From: Caldilineaceae bacterium bin5
Lineage (GTDB): Bacteria; Chloroflexota; Anaerolineae; Caldilineales; Caldilineaceae
Reading direction: 5' to 3'
Assembly: GCA_002238445.1 (NCBI GenBank)
Contig: MPML01000001.1
Coordinates: forward strand, 1-64,000
Length of the DNA stretch: 64,000 nucleotides
Position numbers and translations under genes: made by a program. Of this stretch, positions 53,310 to 61,996 are shown in pieces (the first letter of the stretch is position 1; each line of letters starts with the position of its first letter). A model generated the notes under the pieces. That model searched no databases. It worked only from the letters and a program-made list of their open reading frames with translations, and was not told where the DNA came from.

Positions 53310-55940
53310 ATGAGTGAGCCAAACGGCACCGAGGGCGCAACCCCCAGAAACGATCGAAGGGGCGATCTGCCCTCCGACCAACCGCTGCGAAACGGGGCAA
53401 ATGGCAATGGCATGTTTGCCCAAAGCGTAGAGGAAGTCTCCATCGAAGACGAGATGCGTACCGCATTTCTTGACTATGCGGTCAGCGTCATCGTCGCGCG
53501 GGCACTTCCTGACGCACGCGACGGTTTGAAACCGGTTCACCGGCGCATCCTCTACGCCATGCACGATATGGGGCTGCGCGCCAACTCATCATATAAAAAA
53601 TCGGCCCGTATTGTCGGTGAAGTGTTGGGCAAGTATCATCCTCACAACGACCAGGCGGTCTACGATGCGCTCGCGCGCATGGCGCAGGAGTTCAGCCTTC
53701 GCTATCCGTTGGTTGACGGACAAGGTAATTTCGGTTCAATCGACGGCGATAGCCCGGCAGCCATGCGTTACACGGAGGCCAAGCTGGCACAGTTGACCGA
53801 GATGCTGCTCCAGGATATCGATATGGACACGGTCGACTGGGGTCTGAATTTCGATGACAGCCTGGAAGAGCCTTTGGTGCTGCCTGGGAAGCTTCCCAAC
53901 ATGCTGGTTAATGGGTCAAGCGGCATCGCTGTGGGCATGGCCACTAATATCCCACCCCATAACCTGAGTGAAATCTGCGATGCCGTAGTTCACGTCATCG
54001 ACAATTGGGAGCGGCGGGAGCGGATCGGAATTGACGAGATGATGGAGATGGTGAAAGGCCCTGATTTTCCGACAGGAGGAGAGATCCTCGGGACTGAAGG
54101 GATTCGCCACGCTTTCGCTACCGGCCGCGGTCGCCTGCTGGTACGCGCCCGCACCCAGATCGAGGAGACAGACAACGGGCGCTTCCGCATAATCGTCACC
54201 GAGATCCCGTATCAGATCAATAAGACCACATTGCTGGAGCGGATTGCAGAGTTGGTTCGCTCGGGCCGCCTGGACGGCATCAGCGATCTGCGGGATGAGA
54301 GCGACCGGAGCGGAATGCGCATCGTAATCGAACTGAAACGGGGCGCGTCGCCAAAGAAGGAACAGAATCGCCTCTTCAAGTTTACACCGCTACAGTCATC
54401 TTTCAGCGTCAATGCCCTCTCGCTGCTGAACGGAAGGCCGGTAACTTTGGGATTGCGGCGGGCGCTGCTGATTCATATTGATCACCGCTTTGAGGTAATC
54501 ACGCGTCGCACCGAGTTCGACCTGAACAAACAGCGCGAACGCGCCCATATCCTCGAAGGATTGCGCATCGCCCTGCAATTCCTTGACAGAGTAATTGAGA
54601 CGATCCGTAATGCCGCCAGCGCGGAAGAGGCCCGCACGCATCTGGTGGAACAGTTCAATCTGAGTTTGGTTCAGGCCCAGGCGATCCTGGATCTGCAGTT
54701 GCGACGGCTGGCCGCGTTGGAGCGTCAGAGGATTGAGGATGAGTACCAGGAGGTGATGGAGCGAATCGCCTATCTGGAAGACCTGCTGGCCAACCCACAC
54801 AAGATTCGCGGCCTGATTCGCGACGACATTGTCGAGATGAAGGAAAAGTATGGCGATGAGCGCCGCACTGGGATTGTACACCATGCCAGTGGCGACTTCA
54901 GCGATGAAGATTTGATCCCGCAAGAGAATGTTCTTATCAGTTTCAGCGCCAACGCCTACATCAAGAGGATGGGTGCCGATACATTCCGCGCGCAAGGGCG
55001 GGGCGGCCGCGGCGTGAAAGGAATGACGACGCGCGGCGAGGATGAGGTGATGGATTTGCGCTTCGCCCGGACGCTGGACCACATTCTCTTCTTTACCAAC
55101 CAGGGCCGCGTGTATAGCAGCCGCGTCTACGAGTTGCCCGAAGGGGGCCGCACAGCCAAAGGCGCCCACATTGCCAACCTACTCACCCTGCAACACAATG
55201 AACAGGTCACAACAATGTTGACCTTGGGTGACTTTGAGCAGGCCGCTTATATTACGCTTCTCACCCGCAAAGCCCGCATAAAGCGGGTAAAATCTTCTGC
55301 CTTTGCCAATGTTCGCGCCAGCGGCGTAATCGCCATGAATCTGGGTGAGAACGACTCGCTGGAATGGGCGCAATTAACGAAGGGCGACGAGGAATTCATC
55401 ATTGTCAGTAACAGAGGAAGAGCGCTGCGGATGCGCGAAGGTCATGTGCGAGCTATGGGGCGTACCGCGGCCGGCGTTTGGGCGATGCGCCTGCAAGGTG
55501 ATGACTTAGTGACCGGCTTCGACGTAGTGCGTCCCGGTGCCGACCTGTTCGTACTGCATGAGTTTGGGTGTGGCAAGCGTGTGCGATTGGAGGAGTACGC
55601 CACAAAAGGCCGTTACATACAAGGAGTATGGACGACGGACCACTCCCGAATAGAGGAACTCGGCCCCATTGTGGCAGCCCGAGTTGTAGACGAAAAGGAT
55701 CAGATTACTATCATTACGGGTAACGGCATTATGCTGCGAACTCCTGTCACCGGTATCAGTCAAATTGGACGTCTGACCCGGGGCGTGCGCATTGTCAACC
55801 TCGACGAGGGAGATACTGTGGCTGCACTGGCCGTGCTTCGATATGAAGACCTTATTCGCAAGGTTGAAGGTGCCGAAGAGAACGGGGACCAGACGATTGA
55901 AGCCGTCGCCGGGATGACCCCCATGATTTCGGGCGAATAG
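53310..55940 (+). CDS. gyrA: DNA gyrase subunit A
   Basis: Breaks and rejoins DNA in the GyrA2B2 supercoiling enzyme; 876 aa. The N-terminal 45 residues are extra and polar. The winged-helix and tower core starts [20 protein letters not shown], with catalytic Tyr154 in [11 protein letters not shown]. The C-terminal beta-pinwheel has a GyrA-box, QGRGGRG, which separates it from ParC. In the quinolone-resistance region the usual HPHGDSAVYD reads [10 protein letters not shown], so Asn113 and Gln115 stand at E. coli positions 81 and 83. gyrB is not in this window. The AlbA-type gene follows by 21 nt. Confidence 0.97.
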   Translation: MSEPNGTEGATPRNDRRGDLPSDQPLRNGANGNGMFAQSVEEVSIEDEMRTAFLDYAVSVIVARALPDARDGLKPVHRRILYAMHDMGLRANSSYKKSARIVGEVLGKYHPHNDQAVYDALARMAQEFSLRYPLVDGQGNFGSIDGDSPAAMRYTEAKLAQLTEMLLQDIDMDTVDWGLNFDDSLEEPLVLPGKLPNMLVNGSSGIAVGMATNIPPHNLSEICDAVVHVIDNWERRERIGIDEMMEMVKGPDFPTGGEILGTEGIRHAFATGRGRLLVRARTQIEETDNGRFRIIVTEIPYQINKTTLLERIAELVRSGRLDGISDLRDESDRSGMRIVIELKRGASPKKEQNRLFKFTPLQSSFSVNALSLLNGRPVTLGLRRALLIHIDHRFEVITRRTEFDLNKQRERAHILEGLRIALQFLDRVIETIRNAASAEEARTHLVEQFNLSLVQAQAILDLQLRRLAALERQRIEDEYQEVMERIAYLEDLLANPHKIRGLIRDDIVEMKEKYGDERRTGIVHHASGDFSDEDLIPQENVLISFSANAYIKRMGADTFRAQGRGGRGVKGMTTRGEDEVMDLRFARTLDHILFFTNQGRVYSSRVYELPEGGRTAKGAHIANLLTLQHNEQVTTMLTLGDFEQAAYITLLTRKARIKRVKSSAFANVRASGVIAMNLGENDSLEWAQLTKGDEEFIIVSNRGRALRMREGHVRAMGRTAAGVWAMRLQGDDLVTGFDVVRPGADLFVLHEFGCGKRVRLEEYATKGRYIQGVWTTDHSRIEELGPIVAARVVDEKDQITIITGNGIMLRTPVTGISQIGRLTRGVRIVNLDEGDTVAALAVLRYEDLIRKVEGAEENGDQTIEAVAGMTPMISGE

Positions 55941-55961
55941 ACAGTTGGGAGAAGTCTGACA

Positions 55962-57401
55962 ATGTCCGACCTGCGTATGTTGTTGGGCCAGGGGCCTGGT
56001 CCACGACACGCTTTTTTGCCCAGTCTCAATCCGGATTCTCTAGCCGAGACACTCGTCGCCTTCGCCAACGGTGAAGGCGGTACTGTCGTGTTGGGAGTTG
56101 ACCCAAGCGGAATCCAGGGCGAGCGGCTGGTGGATGAAGAGGTTGAAGGAGCATTGCGGGCAGCCTTGGCACAATGCCGCCCTCCCATGCGGACTGAGTG
56201 GCAGCAAGAAGAGACCCACAGCGGTCCGGTAGTCCTTCTACGGGTTGACCGCAGCAGCGAGTTGCATATTCTAGCCGATGGGCGGGCTCTGGTGCGCCAA
56301 GGCGGCGAGAATCGGCCGCTGAACCCCGCCGAATTGGAAATGCTGGTAGGTAACCGGTCGATTGGAGAATTCGAGTCCGAGGAGCTTACCGGTTCCACAA
56401 GAGACGACTTGGAAGAAGACGTAATCGACGAATACTTGGAGAAAAGACAGCAGCGCAATCCCCACGGTTCCCTCTTGCCCAAGAACAGACTATTGCAGCA
56501 GATCGGGGCCATCAGCGCATCCGGGACGCCCACGATTAGCGGCATGCTACTCTTCGGCAAAGAGCCGCAGTTATTTCTGCCCCACAGTCGGGCCGTGTTC
56601 GTGAAGTTTGACGACAACCAAACCGCGTTCAGGAAGGGGGAAAGGACCAAGATCGCCGAGGCTGACAGCTCGGTAGAGTTCCTATTGCCCGGGGCAGAGC
56701 CTGGCTCCTTCGGATATGGCCGCCGCGAAGAAATCAACGGCCCGCTGGCTCGAATAGTCGAACGTGGCTGGCGCGTAATCTGGGAAGAGATGGACAAGAA
56801 GGCGGTGGTAAAAGGGCTGCAGCGCGAAGACCAGACGGAATATCCCCCATTTGCAGTCCGTGAAGCACTTGTCAACGCAGTTTGCCACCGGGACTATCGC
56901 CTGCGCGGCAGCAGCATCGAAATACATATGCGGCCGGACAGTCTTGAAATCATTAGTCCCGGCGGCCTGCCCGCATACATCACGATCGACAACATTGTTG
57001 ACGAGCATTACAGTCGCAACCCTCGTCTTGTCAACGGCCTTTATCAGTGGGGCTACATCGAGGAACTGGGGCTGGGCGTTGACCGCATGATCGAAGACAT
57101 GGTGGCAGCCGGCCATCCTCCTCCTCTATTCGATGCAAAAAGCCATCGATTCGCTGTCACACTGCAGAACCGCAAAGACTTGGAAAAGATCATTCCCGAG
57201 TGGGAACAGCACATGAACGAGCGCCAGTTGAAAGCAATGCAGTATGTGCAGGCGCACGGCAGCATCTCAAATCGAGATTACAGACAGTTATGCTCTCATG
57301 TTGGCGCAGAGACGTTGCGCCTGGACCTGGTCGATCTTGTGAACAAGAAGCTGCTTCTGAAAATTGGAGACAAACGAGGGACGCGATACATACTGCGATA
57401 A
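55962..57401 (+). CDS. AlbA_2-domain / HATPase_c_4 transcriptional-regulator-like protein
   Basis: 479 aa. The N-terminal Schlafen/AlbA_2 part has ETLVAFANGEGGTVVLGVDP and later LLRVDRSSELHILADG. The middle contains FPPFAVREALVNAVCHRDYR and EIISPGGLPAYITIDNIVD, the RecG-like/HATPase_c_4 block, with RNPRLVNGLYQWGYIEELGL. A C-terminal winged helix (GSISNRDYRQLCSHVGAE) follows. Such proteins are widespread and mostly uncharacterised; some act as regulators. It probably shares a transcript with gyrA. Three TTGGG(A/T)TA repeats lie just after its stop. Confidence 0.88.
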   Translation: MSDLRMLLGQGPGPRHAFLPSLNPDSLAETLVAFANGEGGTVVLGVDPSGIQGERLVDEEVEGALRAALAQCRPPMRTEWQQEETHSGPVVLLRVDRSSELHILADGRALVRQGGENRPLNPAELEMLVGNRSIGEFESEELTGSTRDDLEEDVIDEYLEKRQQRNPHGSLLPKNRLLQQIGAISASGTPTISGMLLFGKEPQLFLPHSRAVFVKFDDNQTAFRKGERTKIAEADSSVEFLLPGAEPGSFGYGRREEINGPLARIVERGWRVIWEEMDKKAVVKGLQREDQTEYPPFAVREALVNAVCHRDYRLRGSSIEIHMRPDSLEIISPGGLPAYITIDNIVDEHYSRNPRLVNGLYQWGYIEELGLGVDRMIEDMVAAGHPPPLFDAKSHRFAVTLQNRKDLEKIIPEWEQHMNERQLKAMQYVQAHGSISNRDYRQLCSHVGAETLRLDLVDLVNKKLLLKIGDKRGTRYILR

Positions 57402-57410
57402 GGTACTAAA

Positions 57411-57441
57411 TTGGGATAATTGGGTTATTTATTTGGGATAA
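57411..57441 (+). repeat. Three copies of TTGGGATAA-like 9-mer
   Basis: TTGGGATAA at 57411-57419, TTGGGTTAT at 57420-57428 and TTGGGATAA at 57433-57441, beginning 9 nt after the stop of the AlbA-type gene. They may be binding sites or a small expansion. The rest of the gap to lepB holds only the promoter at 57627. Confidence 0.5.
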
Positions 57442-57626
57442 ATGGGGCACACCGAGGGGACAGGCCATGAATATCTCTGGTGAAGAGAGACAGAGCGTCT
57501 GAAATGAAGCTTGTGTTCATGCCAGAACCCTCTGTTTTCCAAATAGTCGTTCAAGTACTTTGCTGTTTCCATCACCAAAGTGTTAGGGCCTCACATTCCT
57601 GTCCTGATTCCCGCTTCAGGCCTCGC

Positions 57627-57656
57627 TTGTTACGCTTTTGCGTCGAGTGATATAAT
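57627..57656 (+). promoter_or_regulatory. Promoter for lepB
   Basis: TTGTTA (57627-57632), an 18-nt spacer and TATAAT (57651-57656). A second TATAAT lies at 57675-57680 without a matching -35. Confidence 0.6.
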
Positions 57657-57762
57657 CTGATCAGTTTCTTGCTCTATAATTGTGCGTCTACGCCACGAAA
57701 CCGGACTCAAGCCATTGCGCCACGAAAAGAGGAACCCTTACGCGCTGGAGACCGATTCCGAC

Positions 57763-58527
57763 ATGTCGGCCCCAAGCGATTCCAGCGCGGCTTCTTACCC
57801 TGAGGGCGACTTGGAGTCCCCAGACCCATTGCCATCTCGGCCCAAAATCGACCTAGGATCAGAAGCGACTTTACGCGGCCCCAAAGCCATGGCGACTGCG
57901 GTCCCGACCGGAAGGGCCGTGCCCATGGGCGATAGCCAAGCTGTGCTTACAGAAGAGCAGCGCGAAGAAGACGGTCCCGGGCTCAAGTCGCTGCTGCGGG
58001 AGACGTTGGAGACGGTGATTCTAGCCGTCCTCATTTTCCTGGTTATCCGCAGTCTTGTGCAAAACTATCGTATCGAAGGTCAGTCGATGGAGCCAAACTT
58101 TCACCACGGGCAGTACCTGCTCGTGAACAAATTGGCTTATCGTCTTGGGGACTATAGACGCGGCGACGTCATCGTCTTCCACTATCCCAATAACCCTTCC
58201 CAGGATTACATAAAGCGGGTAATTGGATTGCCGGGTGACACGATAGAGTTTCGAGACGGAGCCCTGTTCGTCAATGGCCTGAATGTTGTTGAACCCTACG
58301 CCCAAGTACCGATTGCGAGGGATATACCGGCACAGACAGTTGCTCCCGGGTTCCTATATGTGCTTGGTGACAACCGCCCGGCATCGTCTGATACCAGGAC
58401 ATGGGGACAGCTGTCAAATGACTTTGTTATCGGTAAAGCCTGGCTTGCTATCTGGCCTGTTGATAATGCGGGATTGGTGGAGCACCCAGTATTGGAAGTG
58501 GGACCGGCAATGGAGCTAGGACCATAG
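57763..58527 (+). CDS. lepB: Signal peptidase I
   Basis: Cleaves signal peptides from exported proteins at the outer face of the membrane. 254 aa from ATG 57763; the frame is open to GTG 57682, which has no ribosome site. The catalytic Ser is S108 in IEGQSMEPNFHHG and the general-base Lys is K151 in DYIKRVIGLPGD. The final GDNRPASSDTRTWG is box E. One membrane helix (VILAVLIFLVIRSLV) precedes the active site. The first 80 residues are a long Pro/Ser-rich cytoplasmic tail not typical of the family. Boxes B to E are all present. Confidence 0.95.
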   Translation: MSAPSDSSAASYPEGDLESPDPLPSRPKIDLGSEATLRGPKAMATAVPTGRAVPMGDSQAVLTEEQREEDGPGLKSLLRETLETVILAVLIFLVIRSLVQNYRIEGQSMEPNFHHGQYLLVNKLAYRLGDYRRGDVIVFHYPNNPSQDYIKRVIGLPGDTIEFRDGALFVNGLNVVEPYAQVPIARDIPAQTVAPGFLYVLGDNRPASSDTRTWGQLSNDFVIGKAWLAIWPVDNAGLVEHPVLEVGPAMELGP

Positions 58528-58660
58528 TTCTTTCGACCCCAGGCCGGAATTCGCAGTTAGACGCCGTATCGCGCGGAAATGGATTTGCTGTTGGGAGTTA
58601 CCTCGTTTTCGCTACGGCAGGACAAACAGGAAGGTCGAAGGAACAACCGGGAGAATTCGA

Positions 58661-58939
58661 ATGGCAAACGCCAGGGTCAGAGATTTTCTAATTCTTATTG
58701 GCCATACGTGGATCTGTTTGGACTGTCGCAGAAAGCTCCTCGAAGACACGGAGGCGACCCTAATTGGCCACAAACTAACTGAATTTGAACGAGAACGGTT
58801 AACGGAATTGACCGAAAATTCCTTCCGCACGATGATGGATCTGGAGGCTGCTACCGGACTTACTGCTGACGAAGTTTCGCTCGCTATCGATCATCCCCGC
58901 TCGCGCCTGCGTCATCTGGGCACTCGCATGCGGGGATAA
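58661..58939 (+). CDS. Small hypothetical protein with CxxC
   Basis: 92 aa, ATG 58661 with GGGAGA about 7 nt upstream. The N-terminal half has ILIGHTWICLDCRRKLLED, containing one CxxC; the C-terminal half, MMDLEAATGLTADEVSLAID then HPRSRLRHLG, looks like a small helical DNA-binding-type unit. One CxxC is not enough for a zinc finger unless paired between subunits. No family recognised. Confidence 0.6.
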   Translation: MANARVRDFLILIGHTWICLDCRRKLLEDTEATLIGHKLTEFERERLTELTENSFRTMMDLEAATGLTADEVSLAIDHPRSRLRHLGTRMRG

Positions 58940-59024
58940 TGTTGCGGCAGCGTGTCCTTCAATGTTCACTGTAAGAGTGACGAGGTAGGCCCACCGCGAT
59001 GAACTGTCCCCAAGGTGGATTGCT

Positions 59025-59435
59025 GTGGACATACCTGCGCTATTTGACCGATACGAGTGGGGATATGAAACGGTCGATGCCGGCATATGGCGCAGCAGCT
59101 TCGCAGATGAACAGGACGAGGAATTTGACCTCTATGTAGCCGCAGGAGAGGACTGGCTGCACTTTGCCGTAACCCCTCTTACCCCATCTCCTGCACTCGA
59201 ATGCAGAGAAAAGCTGACTTTGTTGCTGCTGCGTCTCAACCAGACAGTGCGCCTGGTTCGCTTCGCAATAGACGACGACGGCGACGTAATGCTCCTGGCC
59301 GATGTGCCGATTGCCGACCTCTCCTTCACTCTATTTGCCGCGACTCTAGATGCCCTGATCCACTATACGCGAGAGCTGGGTAGCGTGCTGGCCCGGACCG
59401 CGACTGACCCCCGTTTTGAATTCTCAGTTTCATAA
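59025..59435 (+). CDS. YbjN-domain-like protein
   Basis: 136 aa from GTG 59025. The order of alternating strands and helices, with FDLYVAAGEDWLHFAVTPL, LLLLRLNQTVRLVRFAIDDD and a late DALIHYTRELGSVL, fits the YbjN/type III secretion chaperone-like fold. These are small cytoplasmic proteins of mostly unknown role. It precedes the menorin-like gene by 30 nt on the same strand and is likely co-transcribed. Confidence 0.7.
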   Translation: MDIPALFDRYEWGYETVDAGIWRSSFADEQDEEFDLYVAAGEDWLHFAVTPLTPSPALECREKLTLLLLRLNQTVRLVRFAIDDDGDVMLLADVPIADLSFTLFAATLDALIHYTRELGSVLARTATDPRFEFSVS

Positions 59436-59465
59436 CCCAATTTGGTTGAAGTGGAGGAGACTGGT

Positions 59466-60215
59466 ATGGCCGTAACGCCCGCAGAAAGCTGGGTGCCGAT
59501 TCTAGATGCGCTGGGCGTGGAACGACCCGGGGACGTTGGCTGGGTCCACGGCGCAAACTCCAATCAGAAGCTCTTGGGCGCCCTGTCTGACCCCGCGGTT
59601 CATTTCATTGAAGGAGACATTACCGAGGTCGATGGCAAGATCATCATGGCCCATCCCCCGGTCACAGAGAGCGACCTGGATTTTGAGAGATGGTTGGACC
59701 TGACAATATCCTCGGGGAAAGGAGCGAAACTTGATTTCAAATCGCCACAGGCAGTTGCCCATTGCCTGACCTATGCGGAACGTAATGCGGCCGGCGAGAT
59801 ACCACTGTGTGCAAACGCAGACCTTTTGCCCGGGCCGGGAGCGGGTCCACCAAGCTTTAATCCAGAAGAGTTTTTGCGTCTGTGCAAGGAGCTGCTTCCC
59901 CAGGCTTTTCTCTCGCCGGGATGGACCGTTGAAACTGGAGGTTCAGGTTATTCGAACGAGATGGTGGCATCGATGCTGGAATTGCTGGCCGATGTGGAGG
60001 CAGCAGTGACTATCTGCTTCTACGCCGGCTATTTGCGCAATGACTGGCCGCGCTTGAAAGGCATTTTGGAAGAGACCGACTTCACTTTTACCATCTGGGG
60101 CAAGACTGAAGACCCGACACTTTTTTCGTGGATACGTTCCAACACACCTCCGGAGCGCTGCTTCTATGACCTTCAGAGAGGGGACGGTACACAGATACAC
60201 TTAACTTCCCCTTAA
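59466..60215 (+). CDS. Menorin/FAM151-like (PLC-like phosphodiesterase fold) protein
   Basis: 249 aa from ATG 59466, with GGAGGAG 8 nt upstream. The opening GWVHGANSNQKLLGALSD and HFIEGDITEVDGKIIMAHPP closely recall the animal menorin/FAM151 domain (W-x-H-x2-N-S, I-E-x-D, MAHPP), related to glycerophosphodiester phosphodiesterases. Acidic residues in EGD and the MAHPP histidine would form the metal site. Later KLDFKSPQAVAHCL and a late aspartate-rich stretch also fit a TIM barrel. No signal peptide is visible, so it is probably cytoplasmic. Substrate unknown. Confidence 0.75.
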   Translation: MAVTPAESWVPILDALGVERPGDVGWVHGANSNQKLLGALSDPAVHFIEGDITEVDGKIIMAHPPVTESDLDFERWLDLTISSGKGAKLDFKSPQAVAHCLTYAERNAAGEIPLCANADLLPGPGAGPPSFNPEEFLRLCKELLPQAFLSPGWTVETGGSGYSNEMVASMLELLADVEAAVTICFYAGYLRNDWPRLKGILEETDFTFTIWGKTEDPTLFSWIRSNTPPERCFYDLQRGDGTQIHLTSP

Positions 60216-60255
60216 ACCGGTCGAAGCGATCTGCAAAGGGATCCAAACCCTTTCA

Positions 60256-61881
60256 TCATCGTAAGGGCCAGGGCAACACCCCTACCCGGTTGGCCCAGGC
60301 GTGATAGAGTCCGGCGAACTCCTCTACTTTGGGACGATTCCTTGTACTCAAATCATTCAGTTCCGTCCGGTCTTCCTGCATGTCGTAGAGTTCCCACTGG
60401 CCTCCGTGTTTGCTGACCAACTTCCATTGATCTAATCGGACTGCTCGGTTGCCTTCGTGTTCCCAGAAAATGTGGCCCTGCCGGCTCCAGTTTTCGCCTT
60501 GCAGCAGCGGCAGGAAGCTTTCTCCCTCCAGGGGCAACACAGGCTGCCCATTGTACTCTGTCGGGTGAGAAATACTTGCGGCCTCAAGAATAGTGGGCAT
60601 GATATCGACAATGTGACATACCTGATGGGTGATTTGATTGGGTTGAATTGAAGCCGGCCAGTAGGCGATTAGGGGTGTGGAGATGCCGCCCTCGTGTACC
60701 CAGTGTTTGTACAGCCGGAACGGTGCGTTTGAAGCATTGGCCCAGGGAAGATCGTAGCTCATAAAGGTATGCGGACCGCCCGGGAGAAGAGACGGATCGT
60801 TTCCGGTATGCATCGGCCTGCCGTCCGGCGTCCAGTCACCATAGCGGTCAACCCAGCCGTTCTCCGCCAGGAATTCAGCGCAGCCGCCGTTGTCTGAAAG
60901 GAAAAGAATGAGCGTGTCCTCAGCGCACTGCGACGATTCCAGTGCAGCCAGAATGCGGCCAATCCCCTGGTCCATTCGGTCTACCTGCGCGGCATAGACG
61001 GCCATGCGCATGTCTTCCCAATCCTTGTTGCGTGCAGCCTCCCAAGGCGGGGCGACCTCGTCGCGGGGAGAAATGGGCCAGCGGCTGTCCAACAGCCCGT
61101 TCCCTTTCAGTTCCTCATGCCGGGCTGTCCGCAGCGCGTCCCATCCTCCCTTACGATAGATCCCTTCGTACTTGGCGATATCTTGAGGCAGGGCGTGAAG
61201 TGGCCAGTGGGGTGCAGTATAGGCCACGTACAGGAAAAAGGGATCGTCGGCGTCGGCGCCCTCTTTAATCATCTTCACCGCGTGTTCGCTGATGGCGTCG
61301 GTGTAGTAGTAGGAGTCTGAAGTGTCAGATTTCTCTCCCTGTCGCCGCATATGACTCTCAGTTTCCTCTTCGACCTGGACAAAGGAGTCGTCCTCCATCA
61401 GTGAGTAAGGAGCGAAAAAGCTGCCGGCGCCGTCCAGAGTTCCGTAGTAACGGTCGAATCCTCGTTGGCGAGGGGTTGGGTGCCCCTTTTCGCCGGGGCG
61501 CCAACTTTCCGGCCGGGTTGGATCATATGCACCGCCCACATGCCATTTTCCCGACATAAAAGTGCGATAACCGCCACTTTTCAGCGCCTCTGCGATCGTC
61601 ACTACGTCGTCACGGAGGTATCCTTGGTAGGAGGGCGAGCCTGTGTTCTCCATCATATGGCCGATGCCGGCCTGATGGGGATAGGCCCCAGTGAGCATGC
61701 AGGCACGAGTCGGGCAGCAGCGGGCATAGTTGTACATTTGCGAGAACCGCATTCCGCCGCGGGCCATTCTGTCCAGGTTGGGAGTCTGGATCTCCGACCC
61801 ATAGCAGCCGATGTCTGAGAATCCCATGTCGTCTACGAGAATGAGGATGATATTGGGGCGTTTATTCTTTAAGTGCGCCAT
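60256..61881 (-). CDS. Arylsulfatase-type sulfatase
   Basis: Hydrolyses sulfate esters; 541 aa from ATG 61881 (AAGGAG 8 nt before). The first metal aspartates are D17-D18 in ILVDDMGFSD. The formylglycine site is C55 in CCPTRACMLTGAYPHQ, fitting C-x-P-x-R, so C55 must be oxidised by a maturing enzyme not seen here. Later FMSGKWHVGG, FLYVAYTAPHWPLHALPQD and LFLSDNGGCAEFL carry the other active-site Lys, His and Asp-Asn. No signal peptide at the N-terminus, so it may act in the cytoplasm. Substrate class unknown. Confidence 0.93.
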   Translation of the reverse strand: MAHLKNKRPNIILILVDDMGFSDIGCYGSEIQTPNLDRMARGGMRFSQMYNYARCCPTRACMLTGAYPHQAGIGHMMENTGSPSYQGYLRDDVVTIAEALKSGGYRTFMSGKWHVGGAYDPTRPESWRPGEKGHPTPRQRGFDRYYGTLDGAGSFFAPYSLMEDDSFVQVEEETESHMRRQGEKSDTSDSYYYTDAISEHAVKMIKEGADADDPFFLYVAYTAPHWPLHALPQDIAKYEGIYRKGGWDALRTARHEELKGNGLLDSRWPISPRDEVAPPWEAARNKDWEDMRMAVYAAQVDRMDQGIGRILAALESSQCAEDTLILFLSDNGGCAEFLAENGWVDRYGDWTPDGRPMHTGNDPSLLPGGPHTFMSYDLPWANASNAPFRLYKHWVHEGGISTPLIAYWPASIQPNQITHQVCHIVDIMPTILEAASISHPTEYNGQPVLPLEGESFLPLLQGENWSRQGHIFWEHEGNRAVRLDQWKLVSKHGGQWELYDMQEDRTELNDLSTRNRPKVEEFAGLYHAWANRVGVLPWPLR

Positions 61882-61996
61882 CACAATCTCCTTGCAGCAA
61901 TTCACTAAGACATATGGAAGTCGGCACGCCTACGCCCAGGCAGTTCCCAGACCACGGGCCAGCGGATATGGCACGACTTTGGAAATCGGGTGATTC

